Shown piece after piece: positions 1 through 7,591 of a stretch of DNA of 22,355 bases. The notes under the pieces are model-generated. The model was not told where the DNA came from. It saw only the letters and a list, made by a program, of their open reading frames with translations, and ran no database searches. The stretch lies in assembly GCA_937926145.1 (NCBI GenBank), contig CALANW010000113.1:1-22355 (forward strand), read 5' to 3'. Source of the DNA: an uncultured Ruminococcus sp. Its GTDB lineage: Bacteria; Bacillota; Clostridia; Oscillospirales; Ruminococcaceae. The position numbers and the translations under genes were made by a program. Every line of letters begins with the position of its first letter. Within the stretch, counting starts at the first letter, position 1.

Positions 1-99
1 ACATTATATTACATTTATTATATATTATTTTTAAAACAATTGCAATAGTATTTCTCAAATTTTTTGACATTTTAATGTAAAAATAATGTTTTTACAAAA

Positions 100-135
100 A
101 GCTGACCTCCCCCTAATACAAGGGAGAGGTCAGCT
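100..135 (-). terminator. Rho-independent terminator of the Bce/glycosyltransferase operon
   Basis: A 15-bp stem with one mismatch (100-114 with 121-135) closes over a six-base loop. On the minus strand it is followed directly by TTTTT (complement of 96-100). It lies about 60 bases beyond the stop of the glycosyltransferase gene, so it probably ends the whole minus-strand operon. The 100 bases to its left are very AT-rich and show no gene. Confidence 0.85.
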
Positions 136-196
136 GTCAGTCCGTTATTTACCTGCCGTGCAGGCATTTTGAATTACCGGATCTGCTCAGGTATTA

Positions 197-919
197 TCAG
201 CGCTCACTTAATATGAGTTCAGACGCTTCTTTTTCTGAAATATAATCCGCCTTTTCCATTTTGTCAATTACTATTGCAGTGCGCCTTACCGCGAACTCGG
301 ACGATACATCGGGCGAATATGCGCTCGGGGCATTCGGCAGTCCTGCAAGCATTGCACATTCGTAATCGGAAAGCTCCGATACGGACTTCCCGAAATATCC
401 TTCTGCCGCCGCGTCAATGCCGTAGTATCCGCTGCCGAAATAGATGCTGTTCGCATAGAGAGCGAAAATTTCTTCCTTGGAGAATGATTTTTCTATCCTG
501 AAAGCCATAAAAACTTCCGCAAATTTTCGCTCAAGCTTTTTCTCCTGCGTGAAGAATTCATTTTTCGCAAGCTGCTGCGTGATAGTGCTGCCGCCCTGCT
601 CGGGCGACATTACCTTTATATCGTGCAGAACGGCTCTGCATATCGCAAATATGTCGATGCCGTTATGTTTCCAAAATCTCTGATCTTCCGCCGCAATGAC
701 AGCGTTCACATAAAATTCGGGCAGGTCGTCATACTCAACAAACCGACAACGGCTTTTTATATCCGCCGCCATTTCGGAAACGCTCTTTTCATCAAGCGCA
801 GAAGTGTACATTTCATATCCGTGATAAGCATAATATCCCAGCACCGCCAAAACTCCGAGCAGCAGGATAAACACTGAAACAAGGATAGTCCCTTTTATTG
901 CTTTTAACCTTTTCTTCAT
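197..919 (-). CDS. mtgA: Monofunctional peptidoglycan glycosyltransferase (GT51)
   Basis: Polymerises lipid II into glycan strands on the outer face of the membrane. The 240-residue protein has one N-terminal membrane anchor (about residues 10-32) followed by a GT51 domain and no penicillin-binding transpeptidase domain. The family motifs are in order: EDQRFWKHNG at 78-87 with catalytic Glu78, GGSTITQQLAKN at 109-120, and RKFAEVFMA near 131 with the second active-site Glu135, then an acceptor-site segment ending ALYAN. Length fits monofunctional enzymes. Its ATG overlaps the stop of the small upstream ORF as ATGA, so translation is probably coupled. It is the last gene of a BceRS-BceAB-type operon. 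This is unusual but sensible, since such modules respond to drugs that attack the lipid II cycle. The enzyme family is secure; the link to drug response is inferred from position. Confidence 0.93.
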   Translation of the reverse strand: MKKRLKAIKGTILVSVFILLLGVLAVLGYYAYHGYEMYTSALDEKSVSEMAADIKSRCRFVEYDDLPEFYVNAVIAAEDQRFWKHNGIDIFAICRAVLHDIKVMSPEQGGSTITQQLAKNEFFTQEKKLERKFAEVFMAFRIEKSFSKEEIFALYANSIYFGSGYYGIDAAAEGYFGKSVSELSDYECAMLAGLPNAPSAYSPDVSSEFAVRRTAIVIDKMEKADYISEKEASELILSER

Positions 920-1074
920 TTTGTCATATCCTTTCTGTCAGGTCTGCCAAGCAATTTATCCGTAATATCGGACACGATCTTTATCGCCGAAACAAGTATC
1001 ATCGTGACCGCCATCAAAGCCGAAATGACGACCAAAGCCGCAAACTGCGTGATCGGACAGGATCTCTTTTTCAT
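916..1074 (-). CDS. Small single-helix membrane protein, 52 residues, coupled to mtgA
   Basis: Not recognised as a known family. The ORF reads from ATG at 1074 to TGA at 916-918 and begins MKKRSCPITQFAALVVISAL. One hydrophobic helix spans about residues 10-31. It is preceded by a basic N-terminus (MKKR) with a Cys, and followed by an amphipathic, charged tail rich in Lys, Asp and Arg. An AGGGA Shine-Dalgarno lies in the end of the bceB gene, five bases past whose stop this ORF starts. Its stop overlaps the mtgA start as ATGA. Tight spacing on both sides, a ribosome site and codons like those of the neighbours support a real gene. It could be a small partner of the permease or of the glycosyltransferase, in the way small membrane proteins tune larger ones; that role is inference. 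Confidence 0.7.
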   Translation of the reverse strand: MKKRSCPITQFAALVVISALMAVTMILVSAIKIVSDITDKLLGRPDRKDMTK

Positions 1075-1078
1075 AGCA

Positions 1079-3100
1079 TTATTCCCTGCCGCTGACGATC
1101 TTGCAGTAGCTGCTCGATGTTATCATATAGACAACTGTGTACAGGATACCAAACAGCACGAAGCAGCATAATGTCACTATCGCAAAGAGCTTTTTGTCCG
1201 TCAGACCGAACAGCATAAGCAGCCTTGAAACTATACCGAACGCGAACGCCATGTGAACTCCTGCGGCGGCGAGCGGCGCGAAAAATACTGTAAGCACCTG
1301 CGAATTTATGCTCTTTTTTATCTCTGATTTCGTCATTCCGACCTTTTGAAGAATACTGAACTTTGACTTGTCCTCGAAGCCCTCGGATATCTGCTTGTAA
1401 TACATTATAAGCACTGCCGCGGCTATGAACACCGTGCCGAAAAGGATACCGAGGAAGAACAATCCGCCGTAGAGAGCGTAAAAATCGCTTCTGCCGCTTT
1501 CAAGTCCGTCCAGTCCTACGCCTGCCCAGTCATCTGGGTGTTCCTCTCTGATCTTGACAATGCTGTCGTTCAGTTCCTTGGTTATCTCTATCTGCTTATC
1601 CGCATCGCAGGAAAGGTCAAAGGCGTAATAATCATGCATATAGGAAGAATATGCGCCGTAAATGCCGAGCTGGAGCTCATACAGTTCCTTTACAACGGCT
1701 TCGTCCTTTACAAAGATGAAAACAGACGGTGTCATCTGCTCGGCATCTACGCCGTTCGGAACAAAAGCGTCAATATGTTCTTTGATATTAAATGTGCCGT
1801 ATTCCGCAATTGTGAGCGTATCAAAATCATAGTCTTTTTTCGTAGTGTAAATAAGCGCTTCGCCGTCCGAAAGTGTTTCATTCTTGCCCATAAGACGGTT
1901 ATAGTCGGCGAGCGTGATGATAAAAAGCTGACGGATATCAGAGTTTCCGACCTCATCTCTTCGGTTCGGGTCAAGTATGATCTCACTGCCGACAAGACCG
2001 CCCGAAATGTCAAGATAGGTGTAATGAAGAATATTCTCAGGCGTTTCGCCGAATTTTTCAAGTGTGGTGTTTACAGCACTTCTGCTCCACGAAATGACTT
2101 TTTCGTCTGTCGAATAGGTTTCAACGACAATATCCCTCGGATAGCGGCGGGCGAGCATATCCTCCTCGCCGACGTAAAGGCATATCGTGGAGGAAAGCGT
2201 TACGAGCACCATTGTTGACAGTATGCATATCGAGGCCAAGCCTGCGCCGCTTCGCTTCATTCTGTAAGCCATCTGCGAAACTGAGATGAAGTGGTTCGTT
2301 TTGTAATAGTACCTTTTGTTCTTCTGCAAAATTTTGCATAAAGCGACCGAACCCGAAACAAACAGCATAAACGTTGCGGCAATTACCATTATTACAGCCA
2401 CAAAAAACGCAAAAATCGCTTCAAGCGGATTTTGGATATAAACGGCAAGGAAATATGCCGCTCCGAGGATAAGCGCACCCAATACAGCGAGAAAATAGTT
2501 CGCTTTCGGCGGCTTTTCGCCCGAATTTTCGCTTTTCATAAGCTCTATCGGATCGGAAAGATGTATCTGACGGAGCGAATTTATAAGTATGAGCAGGAAT
2601 ATCACCGCATAGTAGACCATTGCGTGGATTATCGGCTTTGGCTCTGCGTTAAATGTGTATGAAGCTGCGCCGCCAAGCATTTTGGTCAGTGCAAGCTCCG
2701 CAAGCTTTGAAAAAAGCACACCGCAGGTTATTCCCACAACGAGTGAAGAAACATATATTATAAAAGTTTCCCACAAAAGTATCCGTGAGATGTTCCGCTT
2801 ATCCATTCCGAGAATGTTGTAAAGTCCGAACTCGGTTTTTCTGCGGCGGATAATGAATGAATTCGTGTAAAAGAGAAAAACTGCGGAAAAAACGACCATT
2901 ACGCCGCAGCCCATAAAAAGGAGCGTCTGTATCGTAGCTCCGCCGCTCATCTCCTTTACAAAGCTGCTGACGGTAAGAAACGATGTGATGTAGTACATCA
3001 TTATCATTCCCGAGCAGGTGAGGATATAAGGAAGATATATGCGGCGGTTCTTTTTTATGCCATTGACCGCCAGCTTCGGGTACAGAAGCATCGTGTTCAT
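1079..3100 (-). CDS. bceB: BceB-type ABC transporter permease (FtsX superfamily)
   Basis: Membrane component of a peptide-antibiotic sensing and detoxification ABC transporter. The 673 residues show the BceB layout. There are about ten helices (first at 22-45, then a group to residue 255, one at about 285-310, three more at 542-568, 600-625 and 635-661). One large external domain of about 230 residues (about 311-541) lies between helices 7 and 8. FtsX-like segments follow helix 2 (RRRKTEFGLYNILGM near 85) and helix 8 (FSILQKVGMTKSEI near 581). The ATG at 3100 overlaps the last base of the ATPase stop and has GGGAGG nine bases upstream. In this family the external domain recognises the drug or its lipid target, and the permease signals to the BceS-type kinase. 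The actual drug cannot be told from sequence. Confidence 0.93.
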   Translation of the reverse strand: MNTMLLYPKLAVNGIKKNRRIYLPYILTCSGMIMMYYITSFLTVSSFVKEMSGGATIQTLLFMGCGVMVVFSAVFLFYTNSFIIRRRKTEFGLYNILGMDKRNISRILLWETFIIYVSSLVVGITCGVLFSKLAELALTKMLGGAASYTFNAEPKPIIHAMVYYAVIFLLILINSLRQIHLSDPIELMKSENSGEKPPKANYFLAVLGALILGAAYFLAVYIQNPLEAIFAFFVAVIMVIAATFMLFVSGSVALCKILQKNKRYYYKTNHFISVSQMAYRMKRSGAGLASICILSTMVLVTLSSTICLYVGEEDMLARRYPRDIVVETYSTDEKVISWSRSAVNTTLEKFGETPENILHYTYLDISGGLVGSEIILDPNRRDEVGNSDIRQLFIITLADYNRLMGKNETLSDGEALIYTTKKDYDFDTLTIAEYGTFNIKEHIDAFVPNGVDAEQMTPSVFIFVKDEAVVKELYELQLGIYGAYSSYMHDYYAFDLSCDADKQIEITKELNDSIVKIREEHPDDWAGVGLDGLESGRSDFYALYGGLFFLGILFGTVFIAAAVLIMYYKQISEGFEDKSKFSILQKVGMTKSEIKKSINSQVLTVFFAPLAAAGVHMAFAFGIVSRLLMLFGLTDKKLFAIVTLCCFVLFGILYTVVYMITSSSYCKIVSGRE

Positions 3101-3861
3101 CAGACCGCACCTCCCGAAGCGATAAGGGTGAGGGTATCGGAAATTTTCTTGTAAAGCTCCTCGTTCGTGCAGTTTCCTCTGTAAAGCTGGTGGAAAACTT
3201 CGCCGTCCTTGATGAAAAGCACACGGTTTGCGTGGCTCGCAGCCTTAACGGAGTGCGTTACCATAAGTATGGTCTGACCCTCGGAGTTGAGCTTTGAAAA
3301 TACGGCAAGAAGCTCATCGGAGGCTTTTGAATCAAGCGCGCCTGTCGGCTCGTCCGCAAGGAGAAGCTTCGGCTCGGTTATCATTGCTCTTGCGGCGGCT
3401 GTCCTCTGCTTCTGTCCGCCCGATATCTCATAAGGATATTTGTCGAGAAGATGTGTTATGCCAAGCTTCTCAGCGGCAGGCATAAGCTTTTTCTCCATTT
3501 CGCTGTAGCTCATTCCCATAAGAACCAGCGGCAGGAGGATATTGTCCCTCACGGTAAAGGTATCGAGCAGGTTGAATTCCTGAAAGACAAAGCCAAGGTT
3601 TTCACGTCTGAACTTTGCCGTTTCTTTTTCTTTAAGCTTTGCAATATCAGCGCCGTCGAGCAGAACTTTTCCTCCCGTCGGCTTATCGAGCGCGGCAAGA
3701 ATGTTGAGGAGGGTCGTTTTACCCGAGCCGCTCTCGCCCATTATAGCGATGTATTCTCCCTTTTCGGCGGTAAAGCTGACGTTTTTCAAAGCCTCGACCT
3801 TTGCCGAACCGATCCGCGCGGTGTAAGTTTTTTTCACATTTGTTACTTCAAGTATTGGCAT
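3100..3861 (-). CDS. bceA: BceA-type ABC transporter ATP-binding protein
   Basis: ATPase of the BceAB transporter, in the MacB/LolD/Bce group. Walker A (GESGSGKT), Q-loop (FQEFNLLDTF), signature ISGGQKQR (Ile in place of the usual Leu), Walker B (LLLADEPTGALDS) and the switch His (MVTHS) all occur in order. The frame could open at ATG 3870, but AGAAGGGA (3871-3878) abuts that codon and stands nine bases from the ATG at 3861. The start MPILEV at 3861 is therefore chosen, giving 253 residues, typical for the family. It is followed without a gap by bceB. A separate promoter and a BceR-like box lie in the 107-base gap between this gene and the kinase gene. Confidence 0.94.
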   Translation of the reverse strand: MPILEVTNVKKTYTARIGSAKVEALKNVSFTAEKGEYIAIMGESGSGKTTLLNILAALDKPTGGKVLLDGADIAKLKEKETAKFRRENLGFVFQEFNLLDTFTVRDNILLPLVLMGMSYSEMEKKLMPAAEKLGITHLLDKYPYEISGGQKQRTAAARAMITEPKLLLADEPTGALDSKASDELLAVFSKLNSEGQTILMVTHSVKAASHANRVLFIKDGEVFHQLYRGNCTNEELYKKISDTLTLIASGGAV

Positions 3862-3893
3862 TGCTGTCATTCCCTTCTGTTTTCTTTAATCTA

Positions 3894-3922
3894 AGTATAA
3901 CAGAAAAGGAAAATGTACGCCA
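3894..3922 (-). promoter_or_regulatory. Predicted bceAB promoter, extended -10
   Basis: On the minus strand TATACT (3894-3899) is preceded by TGT, an extended -10. Seventeen bases further up is TGGCGT (3917-3922), a poor -35. A good -10 with a poor -35 suits a promoter that needs an activator. The long dyad at 3908-3943 overlaps the -35, and the BceR-like box lies just upstream. Confidence 0.55.
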
Positions 3923-3943
3923 TTGATACGGCTTACATTTTCC
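3908..3943. repeat. Inverted repeat overlapping the bceAB -35
   Basis: Arms 3908-3921 and 3930-3943 pair over 14 positions with one mismatch, around an eight-base centre; each arm contains GGAAAATGTA. The minus strand of one arm also carries ATGTAAGC, which recurs in the BceR-like box about two helical turns away. It may be an additional regulator site or a hairpin that ends part of the bceRS transcript. It has no good U-tract. Confidence 0.5.
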
Positions 3944-3952
3944 CCAAAAAGC

Positions 3953-3966
3953 TTACATTTTTGTAA
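3953..3966. promoter_or_regulatory. Predicted BceR-type operator
   Basis: TTACA-N4-TGTAA, a perfect dyad, lies just after the kinase stop and upstream of the bceAB promoter. Published work on BceR-like regulators describes TNACA-N4-TGTAA upstream of the cognate transporter genes, and the site fits exactly in sequence and place. The regulator encoded at 4956-5627 is the obvious ligand. Confidence 0.7.
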
Positions 3967-3968
3967 GG

Positions 3969-4949
3969 TCATTCAATTTCCAGCCTGCGTCTTTCAAGAA
4001 ACAGTTTTATCACAGTGCCGCTGTCGCCGCTTTCCGCGGTTATCTTGTGTCCGAGTTTGCCGCATATTCGTCTGCACAGATAAAGACCTATGCCGCTCGC
4101 CTTTTTGTCAAGCCTGCCGTTGCAGCCCGTGTAGCCTTTTTCAAATATTCGCGGAAGATCTTCTGGAGCGATTCCTATTCCCGTGTCCCTTATGCAAAGC
4201 GTAAGTGGCTCTTCGCAGTATATCTCCACCTCGCCCGACGGGGTGTATTTCACGGCATTCGATATGACCTGCTCAATGACGAAAAGAAGCCATTTTTCAT
4301 CGGTGAGGACAGTCTTTTCAAGCGGCTTGTAGACAAGCTTCAGCTGTCTGCGGATAAACTGCGATGAAAATTTTCGTACCGCCTGCTTTACGATGCTGTC
4401 AAGGTCATATTCCTTTATCACAAGATCGGTACTGTCGCTGTCAAGGCGAAGATAGCAAAGCACCATTTCGGCATACTGTTCTATTTTCTGCAAATTTTCC
4501 GATAGCTCGCTGTATTCGGGACTGTCGCCGTTCTGCAGGATAAGACCCATTGCGGCGATAGGCGTTTTTATCTGATGCACCCACATCGTGTAGTAGTCGG
4601 TCATATCCGAAAGCTTTTCGGCGGCTTCGTTTTCTGCCGCTTTGAGCGAATCATAGAGAGTATGTATGAGCTTTGTATAGTCCTCCTCAATTCCGTTTTG
4701 GGGCAAGGGGATATTTTCCGCCGAAAGAGTTATCTCATCGGCAAGCCTTTGCAGTGCGGTACGCTTTCGGCGGTAGGAAACATAGCCTGCCGCAATGATG
4801 ACAGCCCCGAAAAAGCCGCTCAAAACCGCGCCGTACAGCACGGGCGCAAGCGGCAGTTCATACAGAGAAAAAACAAGTGCAAAAACCGCGCAGATGATAA
4901 GCCATACGATGATATTTTTCTTATGAGCCGATATAAATTCTCCGAACAT
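3969..4949 (-). CDS. bceS: BceS-type intramembrane-sensing histidine kinase
   Basis: Sensor kinase of the Bce system. Two membrane helices (about residues 13-32 and 39-60) are separated by a loop of only a few residues, so it cannot sense ligand directly. In this family the BceAB transporter is the sensor. The H-box HQIKTPIAAM has His about residue 127 of the longer reading. The N-box (ISNAVKY) and G-boxes (DTGIGI, GIGLYLC) follow. Two ATGs are possible, at 4955 and 4949. GGAG is only three bases from the first and nine from the second, so 4949 (MFGEFISAHKK, 326 residues) is preferred. The gene begins directly after the regulator's stop codon and is cotranscribed with it. Confidence 0.92.
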   Translation of the reverse strand: MFGEFISAHKKNIIVWLIICAVFALVFSLYELPLAPVLYGAVLSGFFGAVIIAAGYVSYRRKRTALQRLADEITLSAENIPLPQNGIEEDYTKLIHTLYDSLKAAENEAAEKLSDMTDYYTMWVHQIKTPIAAMGLILQNGDSPEYSELSENLQKIEQYAEMVLCYLRLDSDSTDLVIKEYDLDSIVKQAVRKFSSQFIRRQLKLVYKPLEKTVLTDEKWLLFVIEQVISNAVKYTPSGEVEIYCEEPLTLCIRDTGIGIAPEDLPRIFEKGYTGCNGRLDKKASGIGLYLCRRICGKLGHKITAESGDSGTVIKLFLERRRLEIE

Positions 4950-4955
4950 CTTCAT

Positions 4956-5627
4956 TTACTCCACAATATAACCCATACCCGCTCTTGTTTCGATAAAGTC
5001 GGCAAGTCCCGATCTTTCAAGCTTTTTCCGAAGTCTTGATACATTGACCGTGAGGGTGTTCTCGTCAACATAGCTGTCCGTTTCCCAAAGCTTGTTCATA
5101 AGAAAATTCCTGCTCACGACCTTTCCCTTGTTTTCGAGCAGGGTCAGCAGGATACGGTACTCGTTCTTCGTAAGGTCTATTTTTTCGCCGTTGAAAGAGA
5201 GAGTTGCGTCGGACACATTCAGCATTGCTCCCTTATGAGCGATAACATTTGTTTCCGAGCCGAAATCATAAGTTCGGCGAAGTATCGCCTGAATTTTCGC
5301 CATAAGAACGGTAAGGTCGAACGGCTTCGCGATAAAATCATCGCCGCCCATATTCATCGCCATAACGATATTCATATTATCCGAAGCGGAGGAAAGAAAC
5401 ACGACAGGCACTTTTGATATCCTGCGAATCTCCGAGCAGAAATAGAACCCGTTATAATACGGCAGACCGATATCCATTATCACAAGGTGTGGTGAGAACT
5501 CGGTGAATTCGGTCATTATGTCCTTGAAATTCTCCGCACACTTTGCTTCAAATCCCCATTTTTCAAGATGATTTTTTACGGCGTTTGCAATAGTACGGTC
5601 ATCTTCGATTATTAGTATTTTATACAT
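4956..5627 (-). CDS. bceR: BceR-type response regulator (OmpR family)
   Basis: DNA-binding regulator phosphorylated by the adjacent kinase. The receiver domain (about 1-115) shows the acidic pair EDD at 8-10, phosphoacceptor Asp52 (VIMDIGLP) and the conserved Lys in DFIAKPFD near 102. A winged-helix Trans_reg_C domain fills about 125-223 and ends with the hairpin GMGYIVE. Length (223 residues) is typical. AAGGAG stands seven bases ahead of ATG 5627, and a well-formed promoter lies about 30 bases further up. Likely targets are the TTACA-N4-TGTAA site before bceAB and, through that transcript, the small ORF and mtgA. Confidence 0.95.
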   Translation of the reverse strand: MYKILIIEDDRTIANAVKNHLEKWGFEAKCAENFKDIMTEFTEFSPHLVIMDIGLPYYNGFYFCSEIRRISKVPVVFLSSASDNMNIVMAMNMGGDDFIAKPFDLTVLMAKIQAILRRTYDFGSETNVIAHKGAMLNVSDATLSFNGEKIDLTKNEYRILLTLLENKGKVVSRNFLMNKLWETDSYVDENTLTVNVSRLRKKLERSGLADFIETRAGMGYIVE

Positions 5628-5657
5628 TTTGGGTCTCCTTTTTTATGCTTTTCTTTT

Positions 5658-5686
5658 ATTATAGCATATAAAAAGGCATAATACAA
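5658..5686 (-). promoter_or_regulatory. Promoter of bceRS
   Basis: On the minus strand the -10 is a consensus TATAAT (5658-5663) with an upstream TGC (extended -10). Seventeen bases separate it from TTGTAT (5681-5686). It lies about 30 bases ahead of the bceR start. No BceR-like box is near it, which suggests constitutive low-level expression of the two-component pair. Confidence 0.75.
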
Positions 5687-5795
5687 CTTTAACAAAGAAA
5701 ACATTTACTACAGCGTTTCCGACAGCAGAAACAGCAGCCTTAACGTCAAGACTATCACCCTATCCGACGGCGGCAAGCTCGCAGCCGTAAAATAA
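5682..5795 (+). pseudogene. Coding-like 3' remnant of an unidentified gene
   Basis: Between two in-frame stops (5679-5681 and 5793-5795) the plus strand reads 37 codons with no ATG and no ribosome site. The last thirty (about 5706-5792, ending TLSDGGKLAAVK) mostly end in C or G at the third position, like real genes here and unlike the flanking AT-rich DNA. The best reading is the C-terminal end of a gene whose 5' part was deleted when the bceRS promoter region was joined. The family is not recognised, and chance is possible at this length. Confidence 0.35.
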
Positions 5796-5838
5796 TTCAC
5801 ACTTGAAATTCAGCTTTTTCCCCCCTAAACCCAAATAC

Positions 5839-5871
5839 CTCCGCATACCATTCAAAAAATGATATGCGGAG
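5839..5871 (-). terminator. Hairpin after amt, probable terminator
   Basis: Arms 5839-5852 and 5858-5871 form 13 pairs with one mismatch over a five-base loop. The hairpin begins 26 bases past the amt stop (minus strand). The bases after it on the minus strand are only moderately T-rich, so termination may be partial. It could also close the remnant frame on the plus strand. Confidence 0.55.
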
Positions 5872-5897
5872 ATATTATTATGTGTTGATGCAGCTCA

Positions 5898-7541
5898 TCA
5901 AAGTGCATCAGGACCTTCCTCGTTTGTACGCACTCTGAGAACATCGTCTACGCTGTATACAAATATCTTTCCATCACCGATATTGCCGGTATTGAGCACT
6001 TCACGGGCAGTATCGAGGACAAGGCGGAGCGGTACTTCGGATATGACCACTTCTACCCTTATTTTCGGAATGAATGATACGTTCGCTTCACTTCCTCTGA
6101 AAAATTCAGCGGCGTGTCCTCTTTGTATTCCGCAGCCGAGGACAGGACTTACCGTGAAGCCCGAAATACCTATCTGATTGAGCGCATTTTTGAGCTCATC
6201 GAGCTTATTTTCACGGGTTATGATAACGACATTTCTTATCTTCCTGTCGGAAGTGTATTTATTTCTGTCTATCTTTTCAAGAACGTCCTTTTCATCGGTA
6301 TCGATGCCCGTAAATTCATATACGGAAGAAAGGCTGCCGCCGTTGACGATACCGTGTTCGCTTCTGTCAAGACCTGCGATCTCAGCGTCTTTGTCAACTC
6401 TGAGTCCGATCGTATGCTTTATTATCCAGAATGCTACAAAGGAAATAACTGCTGCCCAGACCGCAACTGTTACTGCGCCCGTGAACTGGATACCGAGCTG
6501 TGAAAATCCGCCGCCGTAGAAAAGTCCGTTTTCTCTGTGGAACAAGCCTACCATAAGTGTGCCGAGCAATCCGCAGGCACCGTGAACGGAAACTGCGCCG
6601 ACAGGGTCATCGGTCTTCAGGACATGGTCGATGAATTCGATTGAAGCTATAACGAGCGCACCTGCCAAAATGCCCGTGATGAGTGCGCCCGATGTACTCA
6701 TACAGTCTGCACCTGCGGTGGAAGCCACAAGTCCGCCGACCGTTCCGTTGATAGTCATGGAAATATCAGTCTTGCCATAGCGTATCCTGCTGACAATGAT
6801 GACAGTTACGGCAGCTGCGGCAGCGCAGGTATTGGTATTGAGGAATATGTTCGCAGCTTCGACGAGCTTTTCATCGGAAGACAGAGAAAGCGTCGAAGTG
6901 CCGTTAAAGCCGAACCACGAGAACCAAAGTATCATCGCGCCCAATACGGAAAATGTCAGACTTTGACCGTACAAACCGTTTGAACTTCCGTCGGAATTGT
7001 ATTTGCCAGCTCTTGCGCCGACCATTTTTGCTCCGACGAATGCCGCCGTACCGCCGACGATATGAACGGCTGTGCCGCCTGCAAGGTCATGGAAACCGAG
7101 CTGTGAGAGCCAGCCGCCGCCCCATATCCAGTGACCACTTATAGGATAGATAAAAAGGCTCATTATAAGGCTGAATACGCAGTAAGCCGAAAAACGTGTT
7201 CTTCCTGCCATAGCGCCGCTGACTATCGTTGCCGATGTTGCGCAGAAAACTATCTCGAAGATAACAAACGCTGCATGGGGAACTCCCTCTGCGCCGCCCG
7301 AATTCCTTGCCAAAAAGTCGATGCCGCCGATAAAGCCGTTTCCGTTTCCAAACATAAATCCAAAGCCTAAGATAAGAAACGCAACACTGCCTATTGCCGC
7401 GTCGCTAAGATTTTTCAGAGCAATATTTCCTGCATTCTTCGCTCTTGTAAAACCCGTTTCAAGCATACAGAAGCCTGCCTGCATAAAGAATATCAGCGCA
7501 CTTCCTATCAATATCCACGCTGTATCCAATGGATTATACAT
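5898..7541 (-). CDS. amt: Ammonium transporter with fused C-terminal PII domain
   Basis: A single 547-residue chain joins an Amt channel to its own regulator. Residues 1-380 form the Amt domain, with the pore twin histidines His160 (DLAGGTAVH) and His320 (GAVSVHGACG), the conserved Asp152, and the WIWGGGWL segment. After a linker of about 50 charged residues, 435-547 form a GlnB/GlnK-type fold with T-loop GCGIQRGHAAEFFRGSEANV. The uridylylated Tyr51 of E. coli GlnB aligns with Ala486, so control is probably by ATP/ADP and 2-oxoglutarate rather than uridylylation. PII normally plugs AmtB from the cytosol; fusion makes this intramolecular, in trimers. SD GGCGGGA precedes ATG 7541. It lies 50 bases downstream of the MATE gene, with a strong dyad between them. 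It may be read from the pot transcript or on its own. Confidence 0.93.
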   Translation of the reverse strand: MYNPLDTAWILIGSALIFFMQAGFCMLETGFTRAKNAGNIALKNLSDAAIGSVAFLILGFGFMFGNGNGFIGGIDFLARNSGGAEGVPHAAFVIFEIVFCATSATIVSGAMAGRTRFSAYCVFSLIMSLFIYPISGHWIWGGGWLSQLGFHDLAGGTAVHIVGGTAAFVGAKMVGARAGKYNSDGSSNGLYGQSLTFSVLGAMILWFSWFGFNGTSTLSLSSDEKLVEAANIFLNTNTCAAAAAVTVIIVSRIRYGKTDISMTINGTVGGLVASTAGADCMSTSGALITGILAGALVIASIEFIDHVLKTDDPVGAVSVHGACGLLGTLMVGLFHRENGLFYGGGFSQLGIQFTGAVTVAVWAAVISFVAFWIIKHTIGLRVDKDAEIAGLDRSEHGIVNGGSLSSVYEFTGIDTDEKDVLEKIDRNKYTSDRKIRNVVIITRENKLDELKNALNQIGISGFTVSPVLGCGIQRGHAAEFFRGSEANVSFIPKIRVEVVISEVPLRLVLDTAREVLNTGNIGDGKIFVYSVDDVLRVRTNEEGPDAL

Positions 7542-7559
7542 ATATGTCCCGCCTTTCAG

Positions 7560-7584
7560 TGCATAATGCTTTCTGCGTTATGCA
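7560..7584. promoter_or_regulatory. Dyad in the amt leader
   Basis: TGCATAATGC and GCGTTATGCA pair over ten positions (one G-T) around a five-base loop. The dyad falls between the MATE stop and the amt ribosome site. There is no U-tract, so it is not a simple terminator. It may be an operator or an RNA element that separates amt expression from that of the upstream genes. Confidence 0.45.
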
Positions 7585-7591
7585 GCTTTTG

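Noticed and set aside
64..69. Plus-strand TTGACA as a promoter at the left edge
   Set aside because: There is no acceptable -10 at 16-19 bases and it would read straight into the operon terminator with no plus-strand gene.
1538..2218. 226-codon plus-strand ORF antisense to bceB
   Set aside because: It is the reverse-frame shadow of a clear FtsX-type permease, with no ribosome site and no family resemblance.
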